Source of the DNA: Chitinophagales bacterium | GTDB lineage: Bacteria; Bacteroidota; Bacteroidia; Chitinophagales; UBA10324 | Reading direction: 5' to 3' | Length of the DNA stretch: 5,808 nt | NCBI GenBank assembly: GCA_026786335.1 | Contig: JAJAYG010000323.1 | Location: forward strand, 1-5,808 | Shown here: positions 1-5,808 of the stretch, piece after piece | How positions within the stretch are numbered: position 1 is the first letter of the stretch | Layout: every line of letters begins with the position of its first letter | Program-made: the position numbers and the translations under genes | Notes under the pieces: model-generated | Database searches by the model: none | Seen by the model: the letters and a program-made list of their open reading frames with translations, nothing else | What the model was told of the DNA's origin: nothing

Positions 1-104
1 CTGTTAATCTGCCAACAAAGTTGAAAATCTTTTAGCGTAGAAGATATTCCAAATAAAACACCATTAAATAAAAACTCAGACTTAATAATATTTTTTTTAG
101 CCAT
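1..104 (-). CDS. IPExxxVDY family protein, N-terminal fragment
   Basis: This is the 5' end of a leftward gene that continues beyond base 1; 34 codons are visible from an ATG at 104-102. The translation opens MAKKNIIKSEF, then a hydrophobic strand (FLFNGVLFGISS) and LKDFQLCWQIN. From memory, this layout (basic start, short hydrophobic 'FxLxGI' strand, then 'KDYRLCWxIN') is how the small, functionally uncharacterised IPExxxVDY proteins of Bacteroidota begin. The family's naming motif would lie outside the window. In this phylum the family is usually found beside rnc/fabF and pyk (pyruvate kinase), so the position next to acpP-fabF-rnc supports the call, and pyk may be the next gene to the left. 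The gene is divergent from acpP and separated from it by 224 bases. No convincing promoter of its own was found. Only the start is visible, so the call rests on about 34 residues plus context. Confidence 0.72.
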   Translation of the reverse strand, partial: MAKKNIIKSEFLFNGVLFGISSTLKDFQLCWQIN

Positions 105-260
105 AGTTCTTAAGAAATACTTTTCATTTTACATAAGAAACTATAATTATCTGTCTCAATAAATACACTGTAAAATTGCATGTAATTTATTTAAAAAAAG
201 AAATTATCGGTAATTAACGCATTCTTTGCATTTCATTTTTCAAAATAATTCGATAAAAGG

Positions 261-291
261 TTGCTTAAAATGTTTTGATTGACTTACTTTG
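261..291 (+). promoter_or_regulatory. Probable Bacteroidota-type promoter for acpP-fabF
   Basis: A TTG at 261-263 is followed after 20 bases by TTACTTTG at 284-291. This resembles the Bacteroidota sigma-ABfr consensus (-33 TTTG or TTG, about 19-21 bases, then -7 TAnnTTTG), matching five of six specified -7 positions. Transcription would start near 297-300, giving a leader of roughly 30 bases before the acpP ATG at 329. The rest of the divergent intergenic region (105-328) is very AT-rich, and I see no other gene, strong hairpin or repeat in it. The site is inferred from consensus only. Confidence 0.45.
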
Positions 292-328
292 CCCAAAATT
301 TACTAATCACCTAAATCACAGTTTATCT

Positions 329-568
329 ATGTCAGACATCGCAGCAAGAGTAAAGAAAATAATCATCGACAAATTGGGTGTAGATGAAAGTGAGGTAACT
401 CCGGAAGCAACTTTCACTAACGATCTCGGTGCCGATTCTTTGGATACCGTTGAATTAATTATGGAATTCGAAAAAGAATTCAATATCTCGATACCTGATG
501 AGCAGGCAGAAACAATTACTTCTGTGGGTCAGGCAATCGCTTACATTGAGCAATACGCTAAGCAATAA
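329..568 (+). CDS. acpP: Acyl carrier protein AcpP
   Basis: This is the acyl carrier protein of type II fatty-acid synthesis, a small acidic cytoplasmic protein that carries acyl intermediates as thioesters on a 4'-phosphopantetheine arm. The 79-residue product matches the family's usual length of about 75-80. It starts [10 protein letters not shown] and carries the attachment motif [10 protein letters not shown], with Ser37 as the modified serine. Helix II after the serine is rich in acidic residues ([11 protein letters not shown]), as needed for docking to the synthase enzymes. The same frame is open upstream to a TTG at 275, but the ATG at 329 was chosen because ACPs begin at this residue and 275 lies upstream of the predicted transcription start. 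fabF begins nine bases after the stop, so the two are almost surely co-transcribed. The holo form would require a phosphopantetheinyl transferase encoded elsewhere. Confidence 0.97.
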   Translation: MSDIAARVKKIIIDKLGVDESEVTPEATFTNDLGADSLDTVELIMEFEKEFNISIPDEQAETITSVGQAIAYIEQYAKQ

Positions 569-577
569 TTTTTCCTT

Positions 578-1828
578 ATGGAATTAAAACGGGTAGTCGT
601 TACCGGTCTCGGGGCGCTTACTCCTCTTGGAAATAGTGTCTCTGAATATTGGGATAACTTGGAAAAGGGTGTAAGCGGCGGTGGGCCGATCACATATTTT
701 GATCCTTCAAAGTTCAAAACAAGAATTGCCTGTGAGCTTAAGAATTTTGATATCCTAAAGTTCATGGATAAAAAGGAAGCACGCAAGCTTGATAACTATT
801 GTCAATACGCATTAGTTGCTGCTGAACAAGCAGTAATTGAAAGCGGCATTCTTGAGGGCATTGACAAATCACGTATTGGTGTAATCTGGGCAACCGGTGT
901 TGGTGGCATTGATTCCTATGCAAAAGCAGTGATGGAATTTGCTGCCGGCGATGGAACACCGCGCTTTAGTCCGTTTCTTATTCCATTGATAATTCCAGAT
1001 TTGGCTGCAGGGCATCTCTCGATTAAATGGGGATTTCGCGGACCTAATTTTTCTGTTGTAAACGCATGCGCATCTTCAACCAATTCAATCATTGATGCAC
1101 TCACCTATTTAAGATTGGGGAAAGCTGAAGTAATTCTTACAGGCGGTTCTGAGTTTCCGCTTTGCATTCCTGCAGTTGGAGGTTTTTCTTCAATGAAAGC
1201 ATTGAGTGAAAGAAATGATGATCCCTTAACTGCTTCGAGGCCTTATGATAAAGACCGTGATGGTTTTGTTATTGGTGAAGGAGCCGGTGCATTGATACTG
1301 GAAGAATTAGAACACGCTAAAGCACGCGGTGCTAAAATATATTGCGAAGTAATGGGTGGTGGAATGTCGGGCGATGCTTATCACATCTCTGCACCGCACC
1401 CCGATGGAATTGGTGTAATGCAAGTGATTCGAGAAACACTAATGGATGCTTCAATGAAACCTGAGGATATTGATTATGTAAATACACATGGAACTTCTAC
1501 ACCACTTGGCGATACTGCTGAATTAAAAGCCATTAAAGAAACTTTTGGTGAACATGCCTACAACATCAGCATTAGTTCAACAAAGTCAATGACAGGGCAT
1601 ATGTTGGGTGCTGCTGGTGCTGCAGAAGCAATTGCTTGCATAGGTGCAATGGAAAGAAGTTTTATTCCACCTACGATAAATCACTTTACTGATGATCCGA
1701 ATGTTGACCCAAAACTTGATCTCACTTTTAATACTGCAAAGAAGAAAAATGTGAGAGCAATAATGAGTAACACCTTCGGATTCGGTGGGCATAATGCAGC
1801 TGTGATATTTAAGAAATACGAAGGTTAA
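578..1828 (+). CDS. fabF: 3-oxoacyl-[acyl-carrier-protein] synthase II (KAS II, FabF)
   Basis: FabF is the decarboxylating condensing enzyme that elongates acyl-ACP with malonyl-ACP in fatty-acid synthesis; it acts in the cytosol as a dimer of thiolase-fold subunits. The 416-residue length fits the family (E. coli 413). The Cys-His-His triad is intact: Cys164 in VNACASSTNS, His304 in VNTHGTSTPLGD, and His341 in STKSMTGHMLGAAGAAE, which also holds the conserved Lys336. The C-terminal glycine-rich gating loop NTFGFGGHN spans residues 398-406, with Phe400 at the position of the known gatekeeper phenylalanine. The N-terminus (MELKRVVVTGLGALTPLG) is typical, which fixes the ATG start. The gene follows acpP by nine bases, so enzyme and carrier are made together. 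An intrinsic terminator lies 23 bases after the stop. FabB is a less likely identity because length, motif spacing and pairing with acpP all fit FabF. Confidence 0.97.
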   Translation: MELKRVVVTGLGALTPLGNSVSEYWDNLEKGVSGGGPITYFDPSKFKTRIACELKNFDILKFMDKKEARKLDNYCQYALVAAEQAVIESGILEGIDKSRIGVIWATGVGGIDSYAKAVMEFAAGDGTPRFSPFLIPLIIPDLAAGHLSIKWGFRGPNFSVVNACASSTNSIIDALTYLRLGKAEVILTGGSEFPLCIPAVGGFSSMKALSERNDDPLTASRPYDKDRDGFVIGEGAGALILEELEHAKARGAKIYCEVMGGGMSGDAYHISAPHPDGIGVMQVIRETLMDASMKPEDIDYVNTHGTSTPLGDTAELKAIKETFGEHAYNISISSTKSMTGHMLGAAGAAEAIACIGAMERSFIPPTINHFTDDPNVDPKLDLTFNTAKKKNVRAIMSNTFGFGGHNAAVIFKKYEG

Positions 1829-1851
1829 AATTTTAAAGTTGAAAACACTTG

Positions 1852-1892
1852 AACCTCTGTTGCTGAAAAATCAACAGAGGTTTTTTATTTTT
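1852..1892 (+). terminator. Intrinsic terminator between fabF and rnc
   Basis: AACCTCTGTTG (1852-1862) pairs perfectly with CAACAGAGGTT (1872-1882) around a nine-base loop, giving an 11-bp stem with five G-C pairs. A T-rich run, TTTTTTATTTTT (1881-1892), follows at once. This is a standard Rho-independent structure for rightward transcription ending after fabF. It sits only 17 bases before the proposed rnc start, so rnc must rely on read-through or on a promoter not clearly visible. A processing or attenuating role for the hairpin is possible but not shown. Confidence 0.85.
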
Positions 1893-1898
1893 CGGAAA

Positions 1899-1913
1899 AT
1901 GAAATTGGATTGA
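1899..1913 (+). other. Four-codon mini-ORF overlapping the rnc start
   Basis: An ATG at 1899 opens a four-residue frame (MKLD) that ends in TGA at 1911-1913, directly followed in frame by TAA at 1914-1916. The stop overlaps the proposed rnc TTG start (1910-1912) by two bases. This geometry would suit termination-reinitiation coupling, with a ribosome ending the mini-ORF positioned on the rnc start. Alternatively it is the true N-terminus of rnc displaced by a one-base sequence error: restoring a single base would give MKL(x)LIRSFFSK, a plausible RNase III start. Chance occurrence cannot be excluded. Confidence 0.3.
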
Positions 1914-2623
1914 TAAGAAGTTTTTTTTCGAAGAATCGCAAGCTGCTAAAGAAGCTCACACAACTCACCGGTGCTTCTCCTTCTAATTTACATTTATATG
2001 AGACGGCATTGCAGCACAGTTCGCTTTCTGAAAATACTTATGAAAGTAATGAGCGGCTTGAATTTTTAGGAGATGCCATATTAAGCGCCATTGTTGCTGA
2101 CTATCTCTACAAAAAATTTCCATACAAAGATGAAGGCTACCTCACCGAGATGCGTTCAAAAATGGTAAGCCGTAACCAACTTAATTCCGTTTCGCAAAAA
2201 ATGGGAATCGATCAGTTAATTAAATTTAATGGCGGTGATTCTCTGATGAATAAAAAATCACTTTCAGGCAATGCACTTGAAGCAATAGTGGGCGCAGTTT
2301 ATCTTGATAAAGGTTTTAGGAGTGCCGAAAAATTTGTTCTTCGCAAAATTGTAAAACCATATCTTGATATTGAGGAGCTGGAAATTTCAGAATTCAATTA
2401 CAAGAGTAAGTTGCTTGAATGGTCGCAGAAGAATGGCAAGCAACTTTCGTTTTTATTGATTCATCAATCAAGAGTTAAGCATAGAACACTATACAAAGTA
2501 GCGGCAACAATTAACGGAGAAGAATTTGGTATTGGAGAAGAAACAAATAAGAAGAATGCTGAAAAACTTGCTGCAAAAAAAACTTTCGAGATTTTAAAAT
2601 TAAATGTCGGGGAATTTATGTGA
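1910..2623 (+). CDS. rnc: Ribonuclease III
   Basis: RNase III cleaves double-stranded RNA as a homodimer, acting in rRNA maturation and mRNA turnover in the cytoplasm. The 237-residue product has the two expected domains. The nuclease domain (about 15-150) contains the signature NERLEFLGDAIL at 47-58, giving metal-site residues Glu48, Glu51 and Asp55; Glu75 in DEGY and Glu124 in GNALEAIVGAVYLD complete the E. coli E65 and E117 positions. The residue matching E. coli Asp114 is Asn121. I recall this Asn as common in Bacteroidota RNase III, so it is probably a lineage trait. A double-stranded-RNA-binding domain follows at about 163-231, ending NKKNAEKLAAKKTFEIL. No ATG is available upstream of the catalytic domain in this frame, so the start is given as TTG at 1910; the length agrees with homologues. 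A terminator and a mini-ORF precede the gene, suggesting modest or regulated expression. It converges with the leftward genes after a 62-base gap. Confidence 0.94.
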   Translation: MIRSFFSKNRKLLKKLTQLTGASPSNLHLYETALQHSSLSENTYESNERLEFLGDAILSAIVADYLYKKFPYKDEGYLTEMRSKMVSRNQLNSVSQKMGIDQLIKFNGGDSLMNKKSLSGNALEAIVGAVYLDKGFRSAEKFVLRKIVKPYLDIEELEISEFNYKSKLLEWSQKNGKQLSFLLIHQSRVKHRTLYKVAATINGEEFGIGEETNKKNAEKLAAKKTFEILKLNVGEFM

Positions 2624-2685
2624 TTGCCAAATTGAAAACCACTCAGTTCTGCGATTGTTTTCTTTCCAAAACTTCTCATTCAAAT

Positions 2686-3315
2686 TTATTTTAGCAAATC
2701 TCTTATTTGTTTATCAATAACATTGTACCACTCCTGTTGACTTTCACGAGGCGGCATTCCTACATGCACATAGCGAACAATTCTTTTCTCATCTACAAGA
2801 ATTAGAACGGGATATCCTGCAATCAAGAAATCTTTTACTATAGAATCACATGCTGTTCGAAGCGAATTATCAGGATTTCGATTTGAACAAGTTGCAAGAA
2901 CCGGATAGTTCATTAAGGGAAAATTATAGGTCATTCTTAGTTGATACCCCATAGTTGAATTTGGAGTAACGCTGTTAAAATCTTTTACGTCACTCTCGGC
3001 ATTTGGAAAAATGGATAGAACACTAAATGAAGAGTCGTTAAAAATTTCCTGAATCTTATTGAGCCACTCTATTTGCTGAAGCGAGCCGATGTTTACCAGA
3101 TTTCCGAAAGCAAGTACTATTACTTTGTTTTTTAAAAAAACCGAATCAACTTTTTTACTTTGAATAGTTGTTCCGCTAATTTCAGGCACTTTATGCCCCA
3201 TCAATTTACGTGGCTGATACCACGAACTGTCAACTTTTTGAGCCCTGGAAAAACTGGGGAGAAAAAAAATTACTAACCCCAAAATAAGTAATTGCTTTTT
3301 GAAAATCTGATTCAT
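2686..3315 (-). CDS. Secreted thioredoxin-fold (redoxin/TlpA-like) protein lacking CXXC
   Basis: The 209-residue product begins with a type I signal peptide (MNQIFKKQ, then LLILGLVIFFLP, cleavage likely near SFSRAQ), so it should be exported to the periplasm or anchored facing it. The mature part follows a thioredoxin/redoxin layout: GHKVPEISG near 40-48 (like the 'GxxaPdF' entry strand), a core strand KVIVLAFGN at 64-72, a helix QQIEWLNKIQEIF, a second strand FSVLSIFPN, and the cis-proline segment IAGYPVLILVDEKRIVRYVHVG with Pro169. Where active relatives have FWATWCxPC, this protein has FGNLVNIGS (70-78), with Asn75 and Ser78 in place of the cysteines. Classical thiol-disulfide exchange is therefore unlikely at that site. 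Two other cysteines (143, 156) lie just before the cis-Pro. The ATG at 3315 was preferred over an in-frame TTG at 3330 because it starts the signal peptide cleanly. The gene is last in the leftward cluster, 70 bases after the barrel-like gene. Its function is unknown. Confidence 0.78.
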   Translation of the reverse strand: MNQIFKKQLLILGLVIFFLPSFSRAQKVDSSWYQPRKLMGHKVPEISGTTIQSKKVDSVFLKNKVIVLAFGNLVNIGSLQQIEWLNKIQEIFNDSSFSVLSIFPNAESDVKDFNSVTPNSTMGYQLRMTYNFPLMNYPVLATCSNRNPDNSLRTACDSIVKDFLIAGYPVLILVDEKRIVRYVHVGMPPRESQQEWYNVIDKQIRDLLK

Positions 3316-3385
3316 AAAAACTAGTGCCAAAATAAATCTTTAATAGAATTTGAAATGGAAGGCACAAAAAAATAATTTCAAAAAC

Positions 3386-4135
3386 TTACAACAAAAATCC
3401 AAGTCCAATATTAAAATTAAAAAGAAGATAACCCGATATCCTGGATTTTACATCACGTTGAAGATTGCCTATATCTCCGATGTTTCTATTTGCTACATTC
3501 TCTGAAATTCCCATGTTTGTAATACCAAATGAGCTGGCTGTGTTAATGAATATGCGATCATTAATAAAATTCTGTCGACCGTAAGAAAAAATTAACCCAT
3601 AAAAAGATTGTGATTCAAAGGAAGATATTTCTGAAATATCAGAAACATAATTATAGTTAGAGTCTTGAGGTGTAAGCAATTTACCAGAGTTGATCTTCAT
3701 TTTACCATAAATAAATTCCCACTTGGTATAAAAACCAACAGGTGCAATAAATCCTTTTTTCCGGAAGGAATATTTTTTTATATAAACGCTAAATGCAGGG
3801 CCATGCATATTAACATCGCCTGTAAATGCCTGCGACCTTTCAAAATCCCAAGCATACTTGTAAAAAAAAACATCATTCAATTTTGTGGAGCAATACTTTA
3901 GCGATCCGCCAAGTGCCACAGATTTTGAAATCACATAATCAATTGTAACATCATTTCTAAAATTTAAACCAACGTGAGTTTTGTAATCACCATTTTCTTT
4001 CAGCTTTGGTTGTAGTGAAATAAAGAATGCGGGTGTATAGGAGATTGATAATTTTCGCCCCATATAGCCAGGTGCTTGTGCCATACAAAAATTTGATTCA
4101 ATAATTAATAAAAAAATTATTGTGCAGTATTTCAT
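3386..4135 (-). CDS. Small outer-membrane beta-barrel-like protein, function unknown
   Basis: I do not recognise a characterised family. The 249-residue product starts with a signal peptide (KYCTIIFLLIIESNFCMAQ, cleavage near residue 19-20); the cysteine at 17 is not in a convincing lipobox. The mature N-terminus APGYMGRKLSISYTPAF resembles, from memory, the PGYxGKR opening of uncharacterised Bacteroidota outer-membrane proteins. The rest alternates aromatic and polar residues in about eight amphipathic stretches, e.g. KLSISYTPAFFISL (28-41), THVGLNFRNDVTIDYVIS (53-70), VALGGSLKYCS (73-83), GPAFSVYIKKYSF (112-124), SFYGLIFSYGRQNFI (177-191) and the final SGYLLFNFNIGLGFLL. Ending on a hydrophobic strand is usual for outer-membrane barrels, which carry their assembly signal in the last strand. 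A small, roughly eight-stranded barrel is my inference. Its ATG overlaps the stop of the upstream M48 gene as ATGA, so translation is probably coupled to that peptidase gene. Confidence 0.7.
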   Translation of the reverse strand: MKYCTIIFLLIIESNFCMAQAPGYMGRKLSISYTPAFFISLQPKLKENGDYKTHVGLNFRNDVTIDYVISKSVALGGSLKYCSTKLNDVFFYKYAWDFERSQAFTGDVNMHGPAFSVYIKKYSFRKKGFIAPVGFYTKWEFIYGKMKINSGKLLTPQDSNYNYVSDISEISSFESQSFYGLIFSYGRQNFINDRIFINTASSFGITNMGISENVANRNIGDIGNLQRDVKSRISGYLLFNFNIGLGFLL

Positions 4136-5808
4136 TTGGCAGCTGAATCTTTTTTCATCTGTTGGAAAATGTAATAGAGGTTACTCTTCTTAATTGAAGT
4201 TACATCATTTGCCTTTATACTATTTGCATACTCCATTTCAAATTCACCGGTTTCTCCATTTGCAACCATCGTAAAGATTACAGTATTATACTTTGGTTTA
4301 ACAGCCCATGCAATTGTAAATGGAAGCACGGGGAAATAAATTGCACTTAAGATTAATTTGCCCACAACATATTGCTTTTTCTCATGAAAATTAATTACAC
4401 CGATCCATGCAAAATGATCTGTATTATATTTATGAATAAGCGACATCATTTCTTTATTATTGGAATTAATTACGGGAACATCTTCATGATCTAACTCTTC
4501 ACTAATCCAGTTGTTCAGAATTGCCAGGTCATTAAATTTAGCAGTATTTGTTTCATCAAGTATCATTGTTTCAAGGTATTCGATTTGTAATCCAACAGCA
4601 TCAGAGCATGAATTGATTTGTGATTGCAGGTCAAGTTTAAGTTCTTCTGCTGCTTCAAATTTTAATGGATCTTTTGAAGTTTCATCAACAATGAGGTAAA
4701 GTGGATTTACAATAACAACCTTTTTTATTCCAATTGCAAAATCCTGATGACCATTTTTCTTTTTAGGCTCAGCAAGCGAATTCTTCTTGTTAAATTCAAT
4801 TGATGCATCGCTAAACAATTTCTTAAAACCGGAGTCACTCAAATAGTCAACAAATGCATATCGCCAATAGGCTGTTTGAATATTTTTATCTGATTCAAAA
4901 GTCTTAATTTTTTCAACTTTTGTTTTTTGTTCATCCGGCTTGTTCTTAATTGAATCGGGAACCATTGCAACATAAGTGTTTCTAAAATCATCAACACCTA
5001 AATCATGCTTCGCAACCATTTCATTTGTAAGTGCTGTGCAAATTTTTTTAGTAGTTGCATCATTGGAATCTGCGAGCAGTGTAATGTAGGCATACCTTAG
5101 AGCGAGCACATTAAAATCCTTTGATGGAAGCTTGTTAAATAAATAATATATCTGTTGTGATTCACCTTCAACATCTTTATAGTAAACACTATGATTAGTT
5201 GAATGATCATGGTTTTTATACATGCTCGCGCCATACAACGAGCGGTTAATTATTTTTTTGAGAAAAATATTGTTGGGGTCTTTTTGTTGTAATAAGTATG
5301 CATTGTAAAACGCTTCTTCAAAATCGCAATTATTTAAATGAAGAAGGCAAGCTTCGAAACGGCAAATTTTTCGAATTCTATTAAACTCGTTTTCAGAAAC
5401 TACATAAAGTTTTCTTTCACTATCCCCTTCATCTTTTAATGCTTCACGCATTGCTGCACGTCTTTTCTTTATATTGGGGTGTGTGTTTTTTTCATCATCA
5501 TAATTATCTACAGCTGTAATTGCGTTTACCGTTTCAAGAAAATATTCTTGCGGGATCTCATAATTTTTGTCATTAAAATAATCTCTTGAGAATTCAACTT
5601 CATCGAAAGGCAAATATGAATAGAGTAAAACATCAAAAACTTTTTCTGCAGCTTCAAATGAGTAATTCGATTTCTTATACAACTCAAGCCCTAGTAGATC
5701 AGCTTCGCTTTCCAGCTCTTTTGAATATGAAAATGCTTTGGTTTCTATATCATTAGGGTTTAAGTTTTTGTAAATTCCTCTCCCCTTTACCATCGCCTTA
5801 TTTTCAAC
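4132..5808 (-). CDS. M48-type metallopeptidase with helical-repeat and unknown C-terminal regions (5' truncated by window)
   Basis: The frame is open to the right edge: five codons (VENKA) precede the first visible ATG at 5793, so this is the C-terminal part of a longer protein. Numbering from that ATG, FSYSKELESEADLLGLELYK (21-40) is the M48 third-ligand motif ExxAD, with Glu28 the presumed zinc ligand and Asp32 conserved; THPNIKKR (104-111) is the downstream 'HP..xxR' element of the family. The HEXXH helix should lie some tens of residues upstream, outside the window. Residues about 143-188 (FEACLLHLNNCDFEEAFYNA, then a PNN turn) look like a TPR-type helical repeat, as in BepA-like M48 proteases. 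Residues about 355-553 form a further alpha/beta region that I do not recognise; it includes a hydrophobic stretch (VVGKLILSAIYFPVLPF, 477-493) and then strands around TVIFTMVANGETGEF. An envelope location is inferred from family and neighbours. The stop overlaps the next gene's ATG by four bases. Confidence 0.75.
   Translation of the reverse strand, partial: VENKAMVKGRGIYKNLNPNDIETKAFSYSKELESEADLLGLELYKKSNYSFEAAEKVFDVLLYSYLPFDEVEFSRDYFNDKNYEIPQEYFLETVNAITAVDNYDDEKNTHPNIKKRRAAMREALKDEGDSERKLYVVSENEFNRIRKICRFEACLLHLNNCDFEEAFYNAYLLQQKDPNNIFLKKIINRSLYGASMYKNHDHSTNHSVYYKDVEGESQQIYYLFNKLPSKDFNVLALRYAYITLLADSNDATTKKICTALTNEMVAKHDLGVDDFRNTYVAMVPDSIKNKPDEQKTKVEKIKTFESDKNIQTAYWRYAFVDYLSDSGFKKLFSDASIEFNKKNSLAEPKKKNGHQDFAIGIKKVVIVNPLYLIVDETSKDPLKFEAAEELKLDLQSQINSCSDAVGLQIEYLETMILDETNTAKFNDLAILNNWISEELDHEDVPVINSNNKEMMSLIHKYNTDHFAWIGVINFHEKKQYVVGKLILSAIYFPVLPFTIAWAVKPKYNTVIFTMVANGETGEFEMEYANSIKANDVTSIKKSNLYYIFQQMKKDSAAK

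Noticed and set aside
202..216. Short AATTA-TCGG-TAATT hairpin in the divergent intergenic region as a regulator site.
   Set aside because: Only five A-T pairs, expected by chance in such AT-rich sequence.
275..328. N-terminal extension of AcpP from a TTG at 275.
   Set aside because: The 18 extra residues are unlike any ACP N-terminus, and the TTG lies upstream of the predicted transcription start; the ATG at 329 gives a standard 79-residue ACP.
1886..1893. TATTTTTC as a possible -7 element for an rnc promoter.
   Set aside because: It coincides with the terminator T tract, the nearest upstream TTG (1860-1862) is 23 bases away inside the hairpin, and the start site would leave almost no leader.
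2634..2662. Inverted repeat GAAAAC/GTTTTC between the convergent rnc and redoxin genes as a bidirectional terminator.
   Set aside because: Only six mostly A-T pairs around a loop of about 17 bases and no good T tract on either strand.
3316..3330. Redoxin start at an upstream in-frame TTG (adds MALVF).
   Set aside because: The ATG at 3315 gives a clean signal peptide with basic n-region; the extension puts hydrophobic residues before it and uses a rarer start codon.
3349..3382. Inverted repeat TTTGAAAT/ATTTCAAA between the barrel and redoxin genes.
   Set aside because: Eight A-T-rich pairs with an 18-base loop and no T tract after it on the minus strand; too weak to call a terminator or operator.
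3665..3901. Rightward 78-codon open frame opposite the barrel-like gene.
   Set aside because: It lies fully antisense to a gene with coherent signal peptide and barrel pattern, and its product shows no domain or family resemblance.

Overview
The window looks like a chromosomal segment of an AT-rich member of the Bacteroidota, most likely Chitinophagales or Sphingobacteriales-like. The evidence is the acpP-fabF-rnc gene order, a divergent gene that starts like the Bacteroidota-restricted IPExxxVDY family, a promoter resembling the Bacteroidota -33/-7 type, absence of obvious Shine-Dalgarno sites, and secreted or outer-membrane proteins typical of that phylum. No mobile elements, tRNA or rRNA genes, CRISPR arrays or phage genes were seen.

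Left part (1-2623): the first 104 bases hold the 5' end of an IPExxxVDY-family gene reading leftward out of the window. A 224-base AT-rich divergent intergenic region follows, with a likely promoter for the rightward genes. These are acpP (acyl carrier protein), fabF (3-oxoacyl-ACP synthase II) nine bases later, and rnc (ribonuclease III). AcpP carries the growing acyl chain that FabF elongates, so the two form a fatty-acid-synthesis pair. An 11-bp intrinsic terminator hairpin with a T tract separates fabF from rnc. rnc has no ATG start; it appears to use TTG, overlapped by the stop of a four-codon ATG mini-ORF. Terminator read-through and translational coupling may therefore set RNase III levels.

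Right part (2686-5808): three leftward genes converge on rnc. In order of transcription they are an M48-type metallopeptidase cut by the right window edge (its ExxAD third-ligand region is visible, its HEXXH is outside), a small secreted beta-barrel-like protein whose ATG overlaps the peptidase stop (ATGA), and, 70 bases further, a secreted thioredoxin-fold protein that has lost both CXXC cysteines. All three look like cell-envelope proteins and plausibly form one envelope operon.

The housekeeping half is ordinary apart from the rnc start region. The envelope operon is the less characterised part: the roles of the M48 C-terminal region, the barrel protein and the cysteine-less redoxin cannot be assigned from the sequence.
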